A stretch of DNA of 64,000 bases from CBDATY01 sp965200445 (lineage in GTDB: Bacteria > Bacillota_I > Bacilli_A > Mycoplasmatales > Mycoplasmataceae). Under the pieces are notes generated by a model. The model searched no databases, had not been told where the DNA came from, and saw only the letters and a program-made list of their open reading frames with translations. Positions 11,839 through 22,969 of this stretch are shown piece after piece. The stretch covers positions 372,001 to 436,000 of the forward strand of contig OZ241341.1 in NCBI GenBank assembly GCA_965200445.1, in the 5' to 3' direction. The first letter of the stretch is position 1, and every line of letters starts with the position of its first letter. The position numbers and the translations under genes were made by a program.

Positions 11839-14016
11839 ATGAAGAAGCTTCTTAGTTTTTTATCAGCAATTAGTTTAGTTGGTACAGCTAGTACCTCTAG
11901 TGTTGCATGTCTTAAAAAAGAGGTGCGAGAGCCATCTAATGACGCTGAGGCCTTTGCTAACCAAATCCTAAATCGCAGCATTGAACTAGTGTCTGTTGGG
12001 TTTATTGATGGAAACTCATCTGATTCCAACACCATGAGGGAAGCACTTTTGTATGGCTTATTTTTAGCTAATCGGGGATTAGAAGCTCAAGTGCAACAGG
12101 ATAATATTACTTTAACGTTTGCGCGCGGTGTTAATATATCCCGTCAGCGTGGAATCAATACAGAAATTGATTTGACAATTACGTCAGGTGATGATGGATC
12201 TAGCACAACCCTAACAATGTCAGCAGGACTGCCTATCAGCACATTCATTGATCAGCAATTTATTGGACTCATAGTCAATAAAATTGATAATGCTGAAATT
12301 GAAATTACCCAAGAATTAACAAGCCCTGATTTGTCTGACCCAGCAACTCGTACTGCTGTGCTGAATGAATTAACCAGTGCCGAAAATCTAACCCCCCTGC
12401 AATCCCGGGCAATTCAGATTAGCACTAATCAAGGTGCCCTAAATAAACAAGGTTTCAATGTTGATGTTACGGCTAATTCTGGCGGACAAACGGAAGGAGC
12501 CACGGTTTTGGTTAAGTACGATATTGTCAAAATTATTGCTCAGAAAATTACCAACCGCTCAATCGTTCTGCCTGATTTTCCCACTACACCTACCATTACT
12601 GATGCAACCAAAACAGCCATCAAAACCAAATTACAAAATAATAACCCTAGTTTAAGTCAGGCAGATCTTGATCGAATCATTATTGCTGATTCGAGCAGCA
12701 CTCTTAACCTTGGAGGTGCCACATTTGTTTCGTGGTCCATTTTGGATGGTGACAATCAACCAGAAATTCAACCAGAGCAATTAACAGTATCGGTTATATC
12801 CCAACCAATTAGCGCAACTTTCTATAGTGATCCTGCAACTAGCACCACCAAAGAAGGGCAGACGGTTATTTTTAATAACCAGCTTTGGTATGCGACCAAT
12901 CAGGGGTTGCAATATTTTAATGGTAATCAGTTGACAACGTTCACGCAAGGGGCATTAACTGCCAATGATGATATTTTAAGGCTTGTGACCACTACTGGAC
13001 ATTTATGAGTTATTGCTGAGGACAGTGGAACTGGAGCTGATAAAGCTTATGCAATTTCTGCTGGGCAGAGTGGATACACTGCTACTGAATTGCAATTAGG
13101 GGCAAGTACCGAAATTGAAGGAATGGTTGTCGCCCAAAGTACAAGTACCGTTTATATTTCTAATGAGTCATCAGGTCTTTATAAATTTGCCTTTGATGAT
13201 CCTAATGATGGTCAATTAATTGCGCCTCCGCCTAGCTGATCAAGTAATGAATTTATTGTTGGGTTGCAAATCACCGCTGCTGTTGCTAGTGTGCAGTATG
13301 TTTTGGCTTACACAGATTTTGGTAAAATGTACAGACTAATTGATGACTCTACTGATGCTGTGACTGAAATTAGTTTGCAGCCTACTTCAGGTCCTGTTAT
13401 TTCGCGAGGCCCTTTTACAGCTTTAATTAGTAGGGGGGACACTTTCTTTCTGGGATTAGTTAATGGGATAATTCGAGTTACTAATTTTACGGCTAACACT
13501 CCCTTTGTCGAAGCATACGGCAATGCTGATGGCCGGATCACTAAAATAGTCCCGGACAACCAAGGTAATTTGTGAATTACTAGCAATAGTGATTTAAGGT
13601 TATTGAGGTCTGGTGGCACCAGTATTGAAACACTGCCTAATTCACCCAGTGCAGTAGCAGATATCACAAGTAATGATGCATTCCCGCAGTCTGTCTTTAT
13701 CACAGCAGGTCCGCAAAGCAGCTATAGTTTGCAAAGATGAAGTGTGGACGGCCAAATACCATTAACCAATATTGCTGGTTTAGATCAAACATTCACCAGC
13801 ACCAATATTGCTGCTTTTCCTGTCACTACGACTCAATGGCAATCTCTTTTGGTTTCAGGAACTACTAATCCTCTACAAAGGGCTATTTTTAACCCGTGAA
13901 ACACAGCAGCTAACGTTAATAGCGTCACACAAGCCATTAACTTTTTCTATCAACCTGTTAGTCAAAACACTGTGTATGGGTTTACTGCAAATGGTGTTTA
14001 TGTCATTGATTTTTAG
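11839..14016 (+). CDS. Large lipoprotein with beta-propeller-like C-terminal half
   Basis: The 725-residue precursor starts with a short Lys-rich n-region, a hydrophobic core and a lipobox (SSVAC, Cys at about residue 24). This is the signal style common in Spiroplasma and mycoides-type lipoproteins. The processed protein would be anchored outside the membrane, and lspA is in this window. Residues about 30-330 are Thr/Asn-rich. From about residue 335 there are repeated units with WYATNQGL-, VYISNESSGLY- and YVLAYTDFG-like strands, resembling sensor-type beta-propeller blades. Several Trp are TGA. A TATAAC box lies only 5 bases before the ATG, and no Shine-Dalgarno is seen. The ligand is unknown. 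Confidence 0.85.
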
Positions 14017-14087
14017 CGCTTAATGCTAACTAAGCTGATTGTTATTGACGAGTTATCATTGTAGATAAATAATTTATGAAATTATTG

Positions 14088-14114
14088 TGGACATTTGCTG
14101 TTTTTTGCTATAAT
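14088..14114 (+). promoter_or_regulatory. Probable promoter of the infC operon
   Basis: A consensus TATAAT at 14109-14114 is preceded by TGGACA at 14088-14093 with a 15-base gap. Transcription would start near 14121 and give a leader of roughly 110 bases before infC. Confidence 0.5.
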
Positions 14115-14180
14115 TTACTTTGCATTCAAATAGCGTTAGCTTACCTAATCCCTTTGGTGCGGAAATGGTCTTTTGTGTAG

Positions 14181-14206
14181 TGTACGCAGGTTTGGGTACA
14201 TTTTTT
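14181..14206 (+). promoter_or_regulatory. Candidate attenuator hairpin in the infC leader
   Basis: TGTAC (14181-14185) pairs with GTACA (14196-14200) around a 10-base loop and is followed at once by six T. The stem is only 5 bp, but its place between promoter and infC fits an intrinsic terminator in the leader. In Bacillus the same operon is controlled by ribosomal protein L20 through premature termination. Whether L20 acts here is inference. Confidence 0.4.
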
Positions 14207-14232
14207 ATTATCGCAGCTTTTAAAGGAGATAA

Positions 14233-14823
14233 ATGAACTACAGGCAGAGAAAAAACCTTCGTCCTGTCATAAACAAGCGTTTAAACAATAATATTGAAGT
14301 TGTAAAAATGCTTGTCTTAGACCCGGAGGGACAGTCGCTAGGACTAATGTCAAGGAAAGAAGCTTTAAATAAGGCCAAAGAGCTTGGGCTTGATTTACTG
14401 CTAGTTTCCAAAGAAAACGCCGAGCACGCAACAGCCAGAATTTTAGATTATGGCAAATTTAAATATGAAAACGCTAAACGATCAAAGGAATTAAAGCGCA
14501 AGCAATCAAATGTTGTGAACAAAGAAATCCGCTTGCGTGCTATGATCAGCGATAATGATTTGCAGGTGAAGGTTAACAAAGCGCGTGATTTCTTAGTTGC
14601 GAAAAATAATGTTAAAGTCAGCTTAAGATTTCGGGGGCGGGAAGTCACTCACACTCAGTTCGGTTATGATAAGTTAAACACTTTTTTCGAAAAAGTGCAT
14701 GATGTGGGGGCGCTAGCCAAACCCATTGAACGCAGTGGAATGTTTCTGAACATGTACTTAATCCCAATGACAGCAAAGCTAAAAGCTAAATTACAAAAAC
14801 AAGCTGAAAAACAACAGCAATAG
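14233..14823 (+). CDS. infC: Translation initiation factor IF-3
   Basis: IF-3 binds the 30S subunit and checks start codons. The 196-residue protein shows the N-terminal domain (NNNIEVVKMLVLDPEGQ, then the DLLLVS segment) and the linker DYGKFKYE. The C-terminal domain has KEIRLRAMISDNDLQVK and VKVSLRFRGREV. It ends with a Lys/Gln-rich tail. A strong AAAGGAG lies upstream. It heads the conserved infC-rpmI-rplT operon. Confidence 0.96.
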   Translation: MNYRQRKNLRPVINKRLNNNIEVVKMLVLDPEGQSLGLMSRKEALNKAKELGLDLLLVSKENAEHATARILDYGKFKYENAKRSKELKRKQSNVVNKEIRLRAMISDNDLQVKVNKARDFLVAKNNVKVSLRFRGREVTHTQFGYDKLNTFFEKVHDVGALAKPIERSGMFLNMYLIPMTAKLKAKLQKQAEKQQQ

Positions 14824-14832
14824 GAGGAAATT

Positions 14833-15024
14833 ATGCCTAAAATGAAAACTAAATCTGCTTTAGCCAAGCGGATTAAAAAAACTAATTCCGGAAAACTAAT
14901 CCGTAAATCAGCTTTTACTTCGCACTTGGCACAAAGCAAAACCACAAAACAAAAGAAACAGCTCAGCAAGCCAGCTCAAGTTTCTCCGCATGATAAAAAA
15001 CGTATTAAAAAATTAATTAAATAA
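14833..15024 (+). CDS. rpmI: 50S ribosomal protein L35
   Basis: This is a 63-residue basic protein beginning MPKMKTKSALAKR, the standard L35 N-terminus. It lies 9 bases after infC with an AGGAGG Shine-Dalgarno. It is part of the conserved infC-rpmI-rplT operon. Confidence 0.96.
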   Translation: MPKMKTKSALAKRIKKTNSGKLIRKSAFTSHLAQSKTTKQKKQLSKPAQVSPHDKKRIKKLIK

Positions 15025-15034
15025 AGGTATTTAG

Positions 15035-15391
15035 ATGGCACGTGTTAAAGGGGGCCCAAGCACATTAGCAAGGCGTAAAAAAATTATTAAGCAAGCTAGT
15101 GGTTATTATGGGAACAAATCTACTCATTTTAAAAAATCCAAAGAACAAGTGATGAAATCACTGGTGTATGCTTACCGCGATCGTAAAGCGCGTAAAAGAG
15201 ATTTTCGCGGTTTGTGAATCCAACGCATTAACGCTGCTGTGCGTACCCATGGATTAAGTTATTCACAATTTATGCATGGTCTTAAGTTGTGTAAAATTGA
15301 CCTTAATCGTAAAATGCTTAGTGAATTAGCTATTCAAGATCCTCAGGCCTTTGCGGCGCTTGTGGCCAAGGTAAAGGTTTCATTAAAATAA
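15035..15391 (+). CDS. rplT: 50S ribosomal protein L20
   Basis: The 118-residue protein begins MARVKGGPSTLARRKK and contains ASGYYGNKS, YAYRDRKARKRDFR and, after a TGA Trp, IQRINAAVR. All are conserved L20 motifs. L20 helps assemble the 50S subunit, and in Firmicutes it also represses its own operon through the infC leader. Confidence 0.97.
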
Positions 15392-15449
15392 TCTACAAGC
15401 AAAAAACAATATTAATTGCATAACAGCATAGTTTACTAACTATAACACT

Positions 15450-15475
15450 ACCCTTAATAGATAAAGGGTTTTTTT
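15450..15475 (+). terminator. Rho-independent terminator after rplT
   Basis: ACCCTT and AAGGGT pair around an 8-base loop and run into seven T. It closes the infC operon. Confidence 0.8.
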
Positions 15476-15634
15476 ATGTATAACAATATTGATAACTGCT
15501 ACAGACAATGTTGGTAACCAGGCCATAATAGGTTGAGGTATATTAAAAAATATTATTGGTTTTATAGTAAAATAAATTAAATTGTAAGATTTGCTTAATA
15601 TTATCTAGTAAAAACAAAATGCGTTTGCTTTAAT

Positions 15635-16300
15635 ATGTCATTAGATACTTCTAACATAAATCAAGATAGCTCAGATAAAGATGTTACTTCTGCTTACTAT
15701 AGTACGGGGCAAGCCAAACTAGAAGCTGCGCAAGTAAAAAACGCTAGCAGAGCAAAGGTATATTACGACCCAACAGTGTCTCGACTATATTTTTCCCGTG
15801 GGGGTGAAATAGTGGGTCGTGTGTTAGTTTTTCTGGTGCAACTGCTGGTTATTACTAATGTGGTGCTTTTGTCCGGGATTGCTGGTCAGGCCTTGACTGA
15901 ACAAATCCCTTTTTCTCCTCTGCTGAATGCCTTAGGACAACCACTGTACACAATTATCACTATTTTGATTGCTGTGATAGCGATTAGTTTTTCTTTTGGA
16001 TTATTAATCACGATTCTTTTGATTAAAAAAATAAAGTCAGTTATTGCTTTCTCGGTAGTGTTTTTGATTTTAGGGAATTTATTTGTTGGCGGTTTAGTAG
16101 GACTGGCAGGATGATACTACTTTAGTGATACAAACAGCACCGGTAGTCAGTATAACTTTGTTGCTCTAATTTGTGGTGGTGCTGGGGTGATTTTGTTGTC
16201 ACTCGCTTCTGTATGTATGATTGTGTCAGCCCGTCGATTAAGATCAACTTTGGCTCGTAATTTTAAATTGTCAGATCGCGTAGAAAGAGAACATTTTTAA
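15635..16300 (+). CDS. Membrane protein, first gene of the RavA-ViaA cluster
   Basis: I do not recognise the family. The 221-residue protein has a polar N-terminal stretch of about 55 residues and then four predicted membrane segments, one around VLVFLVQLLVITNVVLL. It ends in a short basic cytoplasmic tail. The only Trp is a TGA near residue 160. It is the first gene of a tight same-strand run that continues to 26569, and the next ATG is 3 bases after its stop. Its place suggests a subunit or anchor of the membrane complex served by RavA-ViaA, which is inference. Confidence 0.75.
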
Positions 16301-16303
16301 TCT

Positions 16304-18394
16304 ATGGCTGACAAACAAACTGATTTTAAAAAATTACTAGTATTAAGCTCTGAAGTGTTGGTTAAAACCCGCAAACGCTTTTGACTTATTACCATGGGCA
16401 TTATTTTAGCAGTAGGGGCCTTAGTACCTGGTATTTATTTTGGTGAACAGTATTTAGCCAATTTTTTGAAAAACGAAAGCATTAATTTTTCTGGTACCTA
16501 CTTGCCTACTGATTTGTGTAAGCAAGAACCGTTTAGTCAATTAAAATGGTGTGATATTATTGATAAACCAGTAATAGTTAATTATGCTGATTTAAAGATA
16601 CGCGATACAGTCAATGAAAATTATACAGCGCACCGTTCTAGCGGAGGCCAAATATATGCCTACTATGATGTTGATCCCAACCAACAAAATGGTCAGATTT
16701 TATCAAATAATTTGCGATACGAATATGCTTACAATACTATTGTTAACCAAATTTTGGAATATGCTCCCCAAATTGACCCCACCGCTAAAAATATTCGTGT
16801 GACCAATATTGAAGTATCGACCTTAAGTGGAGGGATTAATAATCCGTTAAGTTACAGTTTTGTGGGTCAAAACGAGTTTGAAAGCCTAGTTTCTGTCTCA
16901 GCTACAATTAATCAAGGCCGTACCGAAAACTTTAATGTTCCCTTAGTTATTTTTAACAATGCGGCTTTTTATAATAATTTCTTTAATTTTATGACCAATT
17001 TCCACCAGTACAATATTTACTATAATAATGATTTAAATCCTGTACAGCGTGACCAAACTAACGGCATTATTATGGGCTCCAGTGGGCGTAGCATTGTTAT
17101 TCCACCTAGCGTTTGGAGCAGTGCTACTTTAGCTGGTGGTAATGTTAACGCTGTTAATATTTGGCTTTATAAGTACTATGCTCAAAACTTAGATTACATT
17201 TATCGTACAAATTGACAGCAGTTCACTACTAATCCTGCTAGCTTGAATGCTTCTAATAATCCCTTACGCAATTTTATTTTATATGCCCCTGATATTAATC
17301 CCCTGGGCTTCCCAGATGAAGCTATGTACTATAATGATGAACAAACAGTGCTACGAGGGCTATCTTCGATTCTTTATAACCCGAGCGAGCCAGCTAATGT
17401 ACTTCCGATTGCTCCTACGCTCAGTCTTAATAATTTTTTAGTACCCTTTGACAGGGTGGGGCATGTTTACACTTTATTTTTACCACCGCAACACACATTA
17501 GCCTTTTATTACCAGGAATTTGGTAGTGATTTTGCAACTTTTTATAACACCCTTAATCAGTTAATTGATTTTAATGGGGATGCCAGTCAAATCATGGATT
17601 TAGTCAGCAAATACCCCTTTGTGAAAGATTTATCCTTTGCCCCTTTTCAACAAACCCTGTATGAAGAAGCTTACAACAACAAAATAAACACTCAGCACTG
17701 GTATTTAAGTCAGGAAATAGAGCAAGGTAACGCGACCAATCGGATTAATATGGGAACGGCAACTGGTAGAATGGAGTTCTTTTACCGTTATTGATCGGCC
17801 ATTAATGTTTATGGCACTACCACAGGGTTAGACGGTGATGTTGATTTTGCAGAAAATGCTTTTACTAACCCTAATCTTAATTTGAATAAACTCAATGTTT
17901 CACGCACCATTGTGAGTAGTTTAGCTAACGGCGGGACAGTGCAGTTACCTGGCGGGATTGTGGTTAGCTCTATTGGTGGTTATATTGATGCTCTAGCCCG
18001 TGAAAAAATGTACACATTACTCAGTGCCTTTAACAGCAATTTTAACTATAGTAGTTTGATTACTAATGTACCTGGTAGCATAGGGCAGTTTTCTGGGGAG
18101 ATATCTACCCAAGATGCTCAGCTGAACGGCCCTGATGCACCTAACAGTATTTATGTTACCTTTATGGATAAGCAACATGGTATTGGTGAGGAACCACCGA
18201 CTGGCTACTATAGTCCAGCGGAAATTGGCGCTAATATTAATGATGATAATTTTATTAATAATATTACTTCTGTTAATGCTTACTATGTTATCCCTGGTAG
18301 TTCAGCTAATAGTAATTTAGGCGAAGTACTGCTTCCGTACCGCATTAATTACCATCGCCAAACATTTCATTTTAATATTGTGTGGGAGGACTAG
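16304..18394 (+). CDS. Single-pass membrane protein with large ectodomain (RavA-ViaA cluster)
   Basis: This is an unrecognised 696-residue protein. About 25 basic cytoplasmic residues precede one membrane helix (residues about 27-50, including ITMGIILAVGALVPGIYFG). About 640 Asn/Tyr-rich residues follow, which should lie outside the cell. There is no lipobox, so it is anchored by an uncleaved helix. Five TGA codons encode Trp. The layout resembles the later gene at 18998, with a basic N-terminus, one helix and a large outside part. The two may be paired surface subunits. Confidence 0.8.
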
Positions 18395-18396
18395 TC

Positions 18397-19005
18397 GTGG
18401 TTAATAGCAATAACAATCTATTTCGTCCGCTGACCATCTATTGAAATTCCAAGCCAGAAATCGTTATTCGCTTTTGTTTGCTACTAAGCATGATTGTGAT
18501 TGCTGGAACCGGTTTTATGGTGGGCAGAAGCTTTGCTATCTTCTTATGGTACAACGAAAACATTTATGGTTTTATTAGCTATGATAATTTTATGACTAGA
18601 GTGGCAACAGCTAGTTGGATTGGCTTGGCTGTTTATGTGACAGAAATGATTATGCCTTTTTTCATAGTAATTTATTCTCGCCACGTTAGATTTATTAAAC
18701 GCGGAGTTTGGTTAGGGATTAGCTATTTTGTGTTAGTGCTTATTCAAACCATTATCCTATCCAGCCTAGGGTTTCAATTTTATGTAGGCTGATCACAAAT
18801 CACCAGCATCGTGTTGGTGGCGATATTGGTGATTGTAATCACTGTTTTGCTAGGGCTTATTTTTAAGGTGATCAGGTCGCAATGAAAAGTGCGCACTGCA
18901 TTTGACTACATCAATACTGCTAGAAAATTCGAACAGAATGTAGTTGGTTCTACCCAATCGCCAGAAAATAGCAGCCCGACCACGAGAGAAGGTGATTATG
19001 AATAA
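18397..19005 (+). CDS. Four-helix membrane protein (RavA-ViaA cluster)
   Basis: The family is unrecognised. GTG 18397 is chosen because it lies 2 bases after the previous stop, with GGAGG just upstream, and continues in frame into the four predicted membrane helices. The 202-residue product ends with a polar tail. Its last 8 bases overlap the ATG of the next gene, which suggests translational coupling and a shared complex. Confidence 0.72.
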
Positions 19006-20695
19006 TAAAAAATCTAAGGCATCACGTGATCACCGTGTTCAACAATTAACTCCCCAAAAAACCAAAACCTTAATTTATCGGCGCAGTCGCAGTCGGTACC
19101 GCAAATCAGTGGCGGTGGTCTTGTCACTTACTGCTGCTTTATTGATGGGTCTAGTAGCTTCAGTTATTTTGTTTTGGGGAAATGTCAATATTGACAACCA
19201 AGGACTTTTAAAAGGGCCTGCTTTGCCTGCTGCTATGTCAAGTGAAATTAATACTCTTATGAAAGCGCGCCCAGCTGATGATTTTTATTTTCGTTTGCCT
19301 GCCAAAGATAACTTGACACCATACATGAATTTAAGCGAGGTTGATGATAATTTTAGCAAGGTGGTGGAAAGTTCCAGTTTTATTAGCAATATGACTACCA
19401 CTAATAAAGCAGTCATGAACGATTTGCTTGCGAAAAAAGGTTACACCCTAGCTGAAGATCAAAATCCTGGGAGTGGCGATTTTCGTGTGGTAAAAGATGG
19501 TAAACTATTTAGCTTGCAATTGCGAGCTGTCAATTTAGCTAGTAATTATGCCACAGATTTTGATGGCTCGCAATCAAAGTTTGCTGAAGTGTCCTTGAAA
19601 AGGAACGGGGATTCTTCCATTAGTGCTATTAATATTAAATATGCTGTGGCTTTTGTACTGCTTCGTAATTTAGTGCCGCGCTCTATTGGTTTAAATTATA
19701 CTTACGATTTTAGTTTTAAACCACCAACTGCTTTTGAAAATCCCTATAATTTATTACCCTTTTTAGATAACCTGCTGTATTTACCCTTAAAAGGCGCTAT
19801 CAGTACTTCTTGGCAGAAATCGTTGGGCGAAAATATGTTTGATTATTTCTATCAGTATCGAAAAGGAGTAACCAAAAACAACAGTTCGCCCATTTTTGTG
19901 AATAGTGGTGCGTCCAGTCCTTCTGTGTTTTATGATAATCGGATCATTAACCCAACAACTGATCTCAACAAAAATATTTTTGCATTACAACCAGCCCACA
20001 AAAACCGGTATAACTATACGAATGGGGTTCTAAAGCGACTAATAGGCTATTTTTCTAGTACTCCTTCCTCTTATCAGCCATTAACTTTTGCTAATGTAGG
20101 CACTGAACCCAAACCAAATGATCAATATAGCGGCTTTGTGCCAGGGGAGGATCGCACCAATAATCAAGCTTTTTGAGGTTCGAGCATAACCAAATTTAGT
20201 GGTAATATCACCATATCGTTTGCTAATACACCTATTCAAACAGTTAATTTTGCCTATGAAAATCTACCTTATGCTAACTCAAAAAAGCAGGTTAATCCTC
20301 CTGATTTGCGTTTAAAGCAAGTTGCTACTAACATTTTAGCATCAGCACCAGTTGGTGGCTTGCCTCCTGAAAGTGTTTTTACTAACGCGGAAACAGCTAC
20401 CACGAATTTGCTCAATAACTGGATTAGCAGCGATAAATGATTAAAAATGAATGCAGACGCTGGCCAAATTACGATTTCGGTCAAAAATTTTAACCGTGAT
20501 GCGATCAGAGTCACAGAAACTGCTGGTGATGAAATAATTTATTATAATTTAACATTATCGGTCAGCATTCAATTTAAAACTTTCAATAGTCCGATTGAAT
20601 TATCCGGATCAGCTGAACGTGTGTTCCAGAAGAATGCATCCAATGTAGCAGCACCTGTTCAGCTCCATAAGCAATTGCTTTTAATTCATAATTAA
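18998..20695 (+). CDS. Single-pass membrane protein with large ectodomain (RavA-ViaA cluster)
   Basis: This is an unrecognised 565-residue protein. A Lys/Arg-rich cytoplasmic segment of about 45 residues is followed by one helix (about residues 48-72, including VVLSLTAALLMGLVASVI). The remaining ~490 residues are extracellular by the positive-inside rule. Trp are encoded by both TGG and TGA. GAAGG lies before the ATG at 18998, which overlaps the previous gene. It is the second large ectodomain protein in the cluster. Confidence 0.8.
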
Positions 20696-20740
20696 AATCA
20701 AGAGTTTGGTAAGATAACATAGAAAGATATTAAGGAACAT

Positions 20741-21403
20741 ATGAAGGCCAAAAAAACGCAAAAAAAATTATCCAAGGATAAAAGCCAAGAAGAAAAAGCA
20801 TTTCTCCAAAGGGTCAAAACGCTGGAACCAAGCACTGATGAATACAATGAACAGATGCGGTTAAGTTATTCCAATCCCTTTAAACGAAAGGATTTTTCTA
20901 ATGCCCGTATGTATTGAAGCTCAGCGGGGGAAATTTGAGGTCGTATGCTTATTATTTCAGCCCTAGTGATGAACATTGGGTTATGTGTCCTCTTTGGTGA
21001 CACTTTCCTGGATTATATTTTTACAACCCTAAATGTGAATGGGCCGCAAATATTCAATTTGCCGCTGCGAACTATAAGCATTTTGTTTATGACATTACTT
21101 TCGGTTATTTTCGGGTTATTATTAAGTCTTCCGCTTCTGATTTGCAATACGGCTGGGTATGTCCATGGCTGGGGAGTTGCCTATTTAGCGATAGCGATTT
21201 GCTATTTTATTGGTCTGGAATTCTTTTTTGTTTTATCATTGGCTTTATCACAGGCTGTGGCGATTTTTAATAATTCTGCTAATTTGAATTATGCTCTGTA
21301 CTTTATTATTACCACGTTAGTGATAACCATTTTGTGAATAGTTGGAGCTTGTATTTTAATAGTTAAATCTGATGATGTGCGTCGTAGAGTGCATGTAGAG
21401 TAG
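20741..21403 (+). CDS. Multi-pass membrane protein (RavA-ViaA cluster)
   Basis: This is an unrecognised 220-residue protein. A charged Lys/Glu-rich cytoplasmic segment of about 65 residues precedes four to five hydrophobic helices that begin near MLIISALVMNIGLCVLFG. Three Trp are TGA. TAAGGA lies before the ATG. It ends 13 bases before ravA. Its cytoplasmic N-terminal segment is a reasonable docking point for RavA-ViaA, but this is inference. Confidence 0.72.
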
Positions 21404-21416
21404 AAATGGAAAAAAT

Positions 21417-22961
21417 ATGAAAAAAAGTGAACGCATTGCCAAATTATTAACAGCCTTACAAGAAGAGGTTTATGAAAAAGACACCGTTTTTCGTTTAGCA
21501 TTATTAGCAATGCTAGCTGGGGAGTCAATTTTTCTACTAGGACGACCGGGTGTGGCGAAATCTCTGATATCGCGCCGTTTAAAATACGCCTTTAAAGATG
21601 GGGCTTCGTTTGAGTACCTAATGAATCGCTTTTCATCACCCGAAGAATTATTTGGCCCCATTTCGATTAAAGCTCTACAACAAGGTTCCTATGCCCGTTT
21701 AATAGATAACTATTTGCCTACTGCTGACATTGTTTTTCTAGATGAAATTTGAAAAGCTTCTCCCAGCATTCAAAACACGTTACTAACCATCATCAACGAA
21801 AAGATTTTCCGCAACGCTGGCCAAGACATTAATGTTCCTATGAAACTGTTGATTGCTGCTTCTAACGAATTGCCAGCGGAAGGCGAAGGACTAGAAGCGC
21901 TGTTTGACCGGTTTGTGATTAGGTATGTAGTCCAAGGTGTTAGCAGTGAGAAGAGCTTTAACAAGCTGGTGGCTAGCAACACAAGCCTTGAGGTATCAGT
22001 TGACCCTGAACTTAAGATGACGAATGAAGATTACGCTACTTGAATGGAAGAAATTAAAAAAATCAAAGTTAGTGATGTTACCTTCAATTTTATTAGTCGT
22101 TTTCGCCAGCGAATTGCGGATTTAACAAAGAATACTGCTTATATTTCAGACCGCCGTTGGAAAAAAATTGTTCACCTGATGAAGGCTTCAGCACTTTTCA
22201 ATGATCGTACGACGGTTGACAAACCTGACTGGTTAATTATTGGCCATTGCATTTGAGATAATGAAAACCAACGCCGGGAATATGTTAAAATTTTTCACCA
22301 ATTTTATGTGGAAAACATTACCTATGAATATAAAACCGCACGTCAAGAAATGGACACCGAAATTGCGGCTATTAAGAAAAGTCTAGCAGAACTTAACAGT
22401 GAAGATATTCTACGGCAAGAATACACTAATATTTTTGAAAATGCTGTCAAAGGTCGCTTTCACCGTATTATTAGTTCTGATTTGCCTTATCCCATCACTT
22501 TCATTGGGGTGAATGCATTTAATAAAATTAGGCGTAATGGTTATGCGATAGCTACCATTTATATGTCTGATGATTTAGCTAATTTAAAGGAAAAGCAAAA
22601 AATAACCCTTAATTTTGTTTCAGAGCAAGAATTACAAAATTCCGACTCAGAAGCTAAATACCGGATTGAAGTAGCCAACTCTAGCAACTCCCAACGCATT
22701 AAATCATTGCAAAAGCAAATTGTACAATTGCAAGAACGGATTGCTGAATTAAATGCTGATATTCAATTAGAAAGAAAACGCTTGCTTAAAGCACCAGCTG
22801 TGTTCTTTCAAGAACAAATGGAACTAATTATTAATCAAGCCTTCCGCAGCGAAGAAATTCCCCTTGATTTACAAGCGTTCCAAGATAATATGAGCTCAGA
22901 TTCTGTTGCCGATCCTGAACAAGTAAAGGATGAAGCACCAGTTCCTACCGAAAAGGGTTAG
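21417..22961 (+). CDS. ravA: RavA-type MoxR AAA+ ATPase
   Basis: The 514-residue protein matches the RavA branch of MoxR ATPases well beyond the generic AAA+ core. Walker A is GRPGVAKS (residues 42-49), followed by FEYLMNRFSSPEELFGP, Walker B IVFLDEIW (105-112) and sensor 1 in IAASNELP (about 147-153). The likely arginine finger is in ALFDRF, and YISDRRWKK and LMKASALF follow, all as in E. coli RavA. Residues about 290-495 form a beta/coiled-coil extension that takes the place of the RavA LARA region. In E. coli RavA is a hexamer that works with ViaA. The stop is 8 bases before viaA. The client is unknown, but the flanking genes point to membrane proteins. Confidence 0.92.
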
Positions 22962-22969
22962 TAGTTTGT

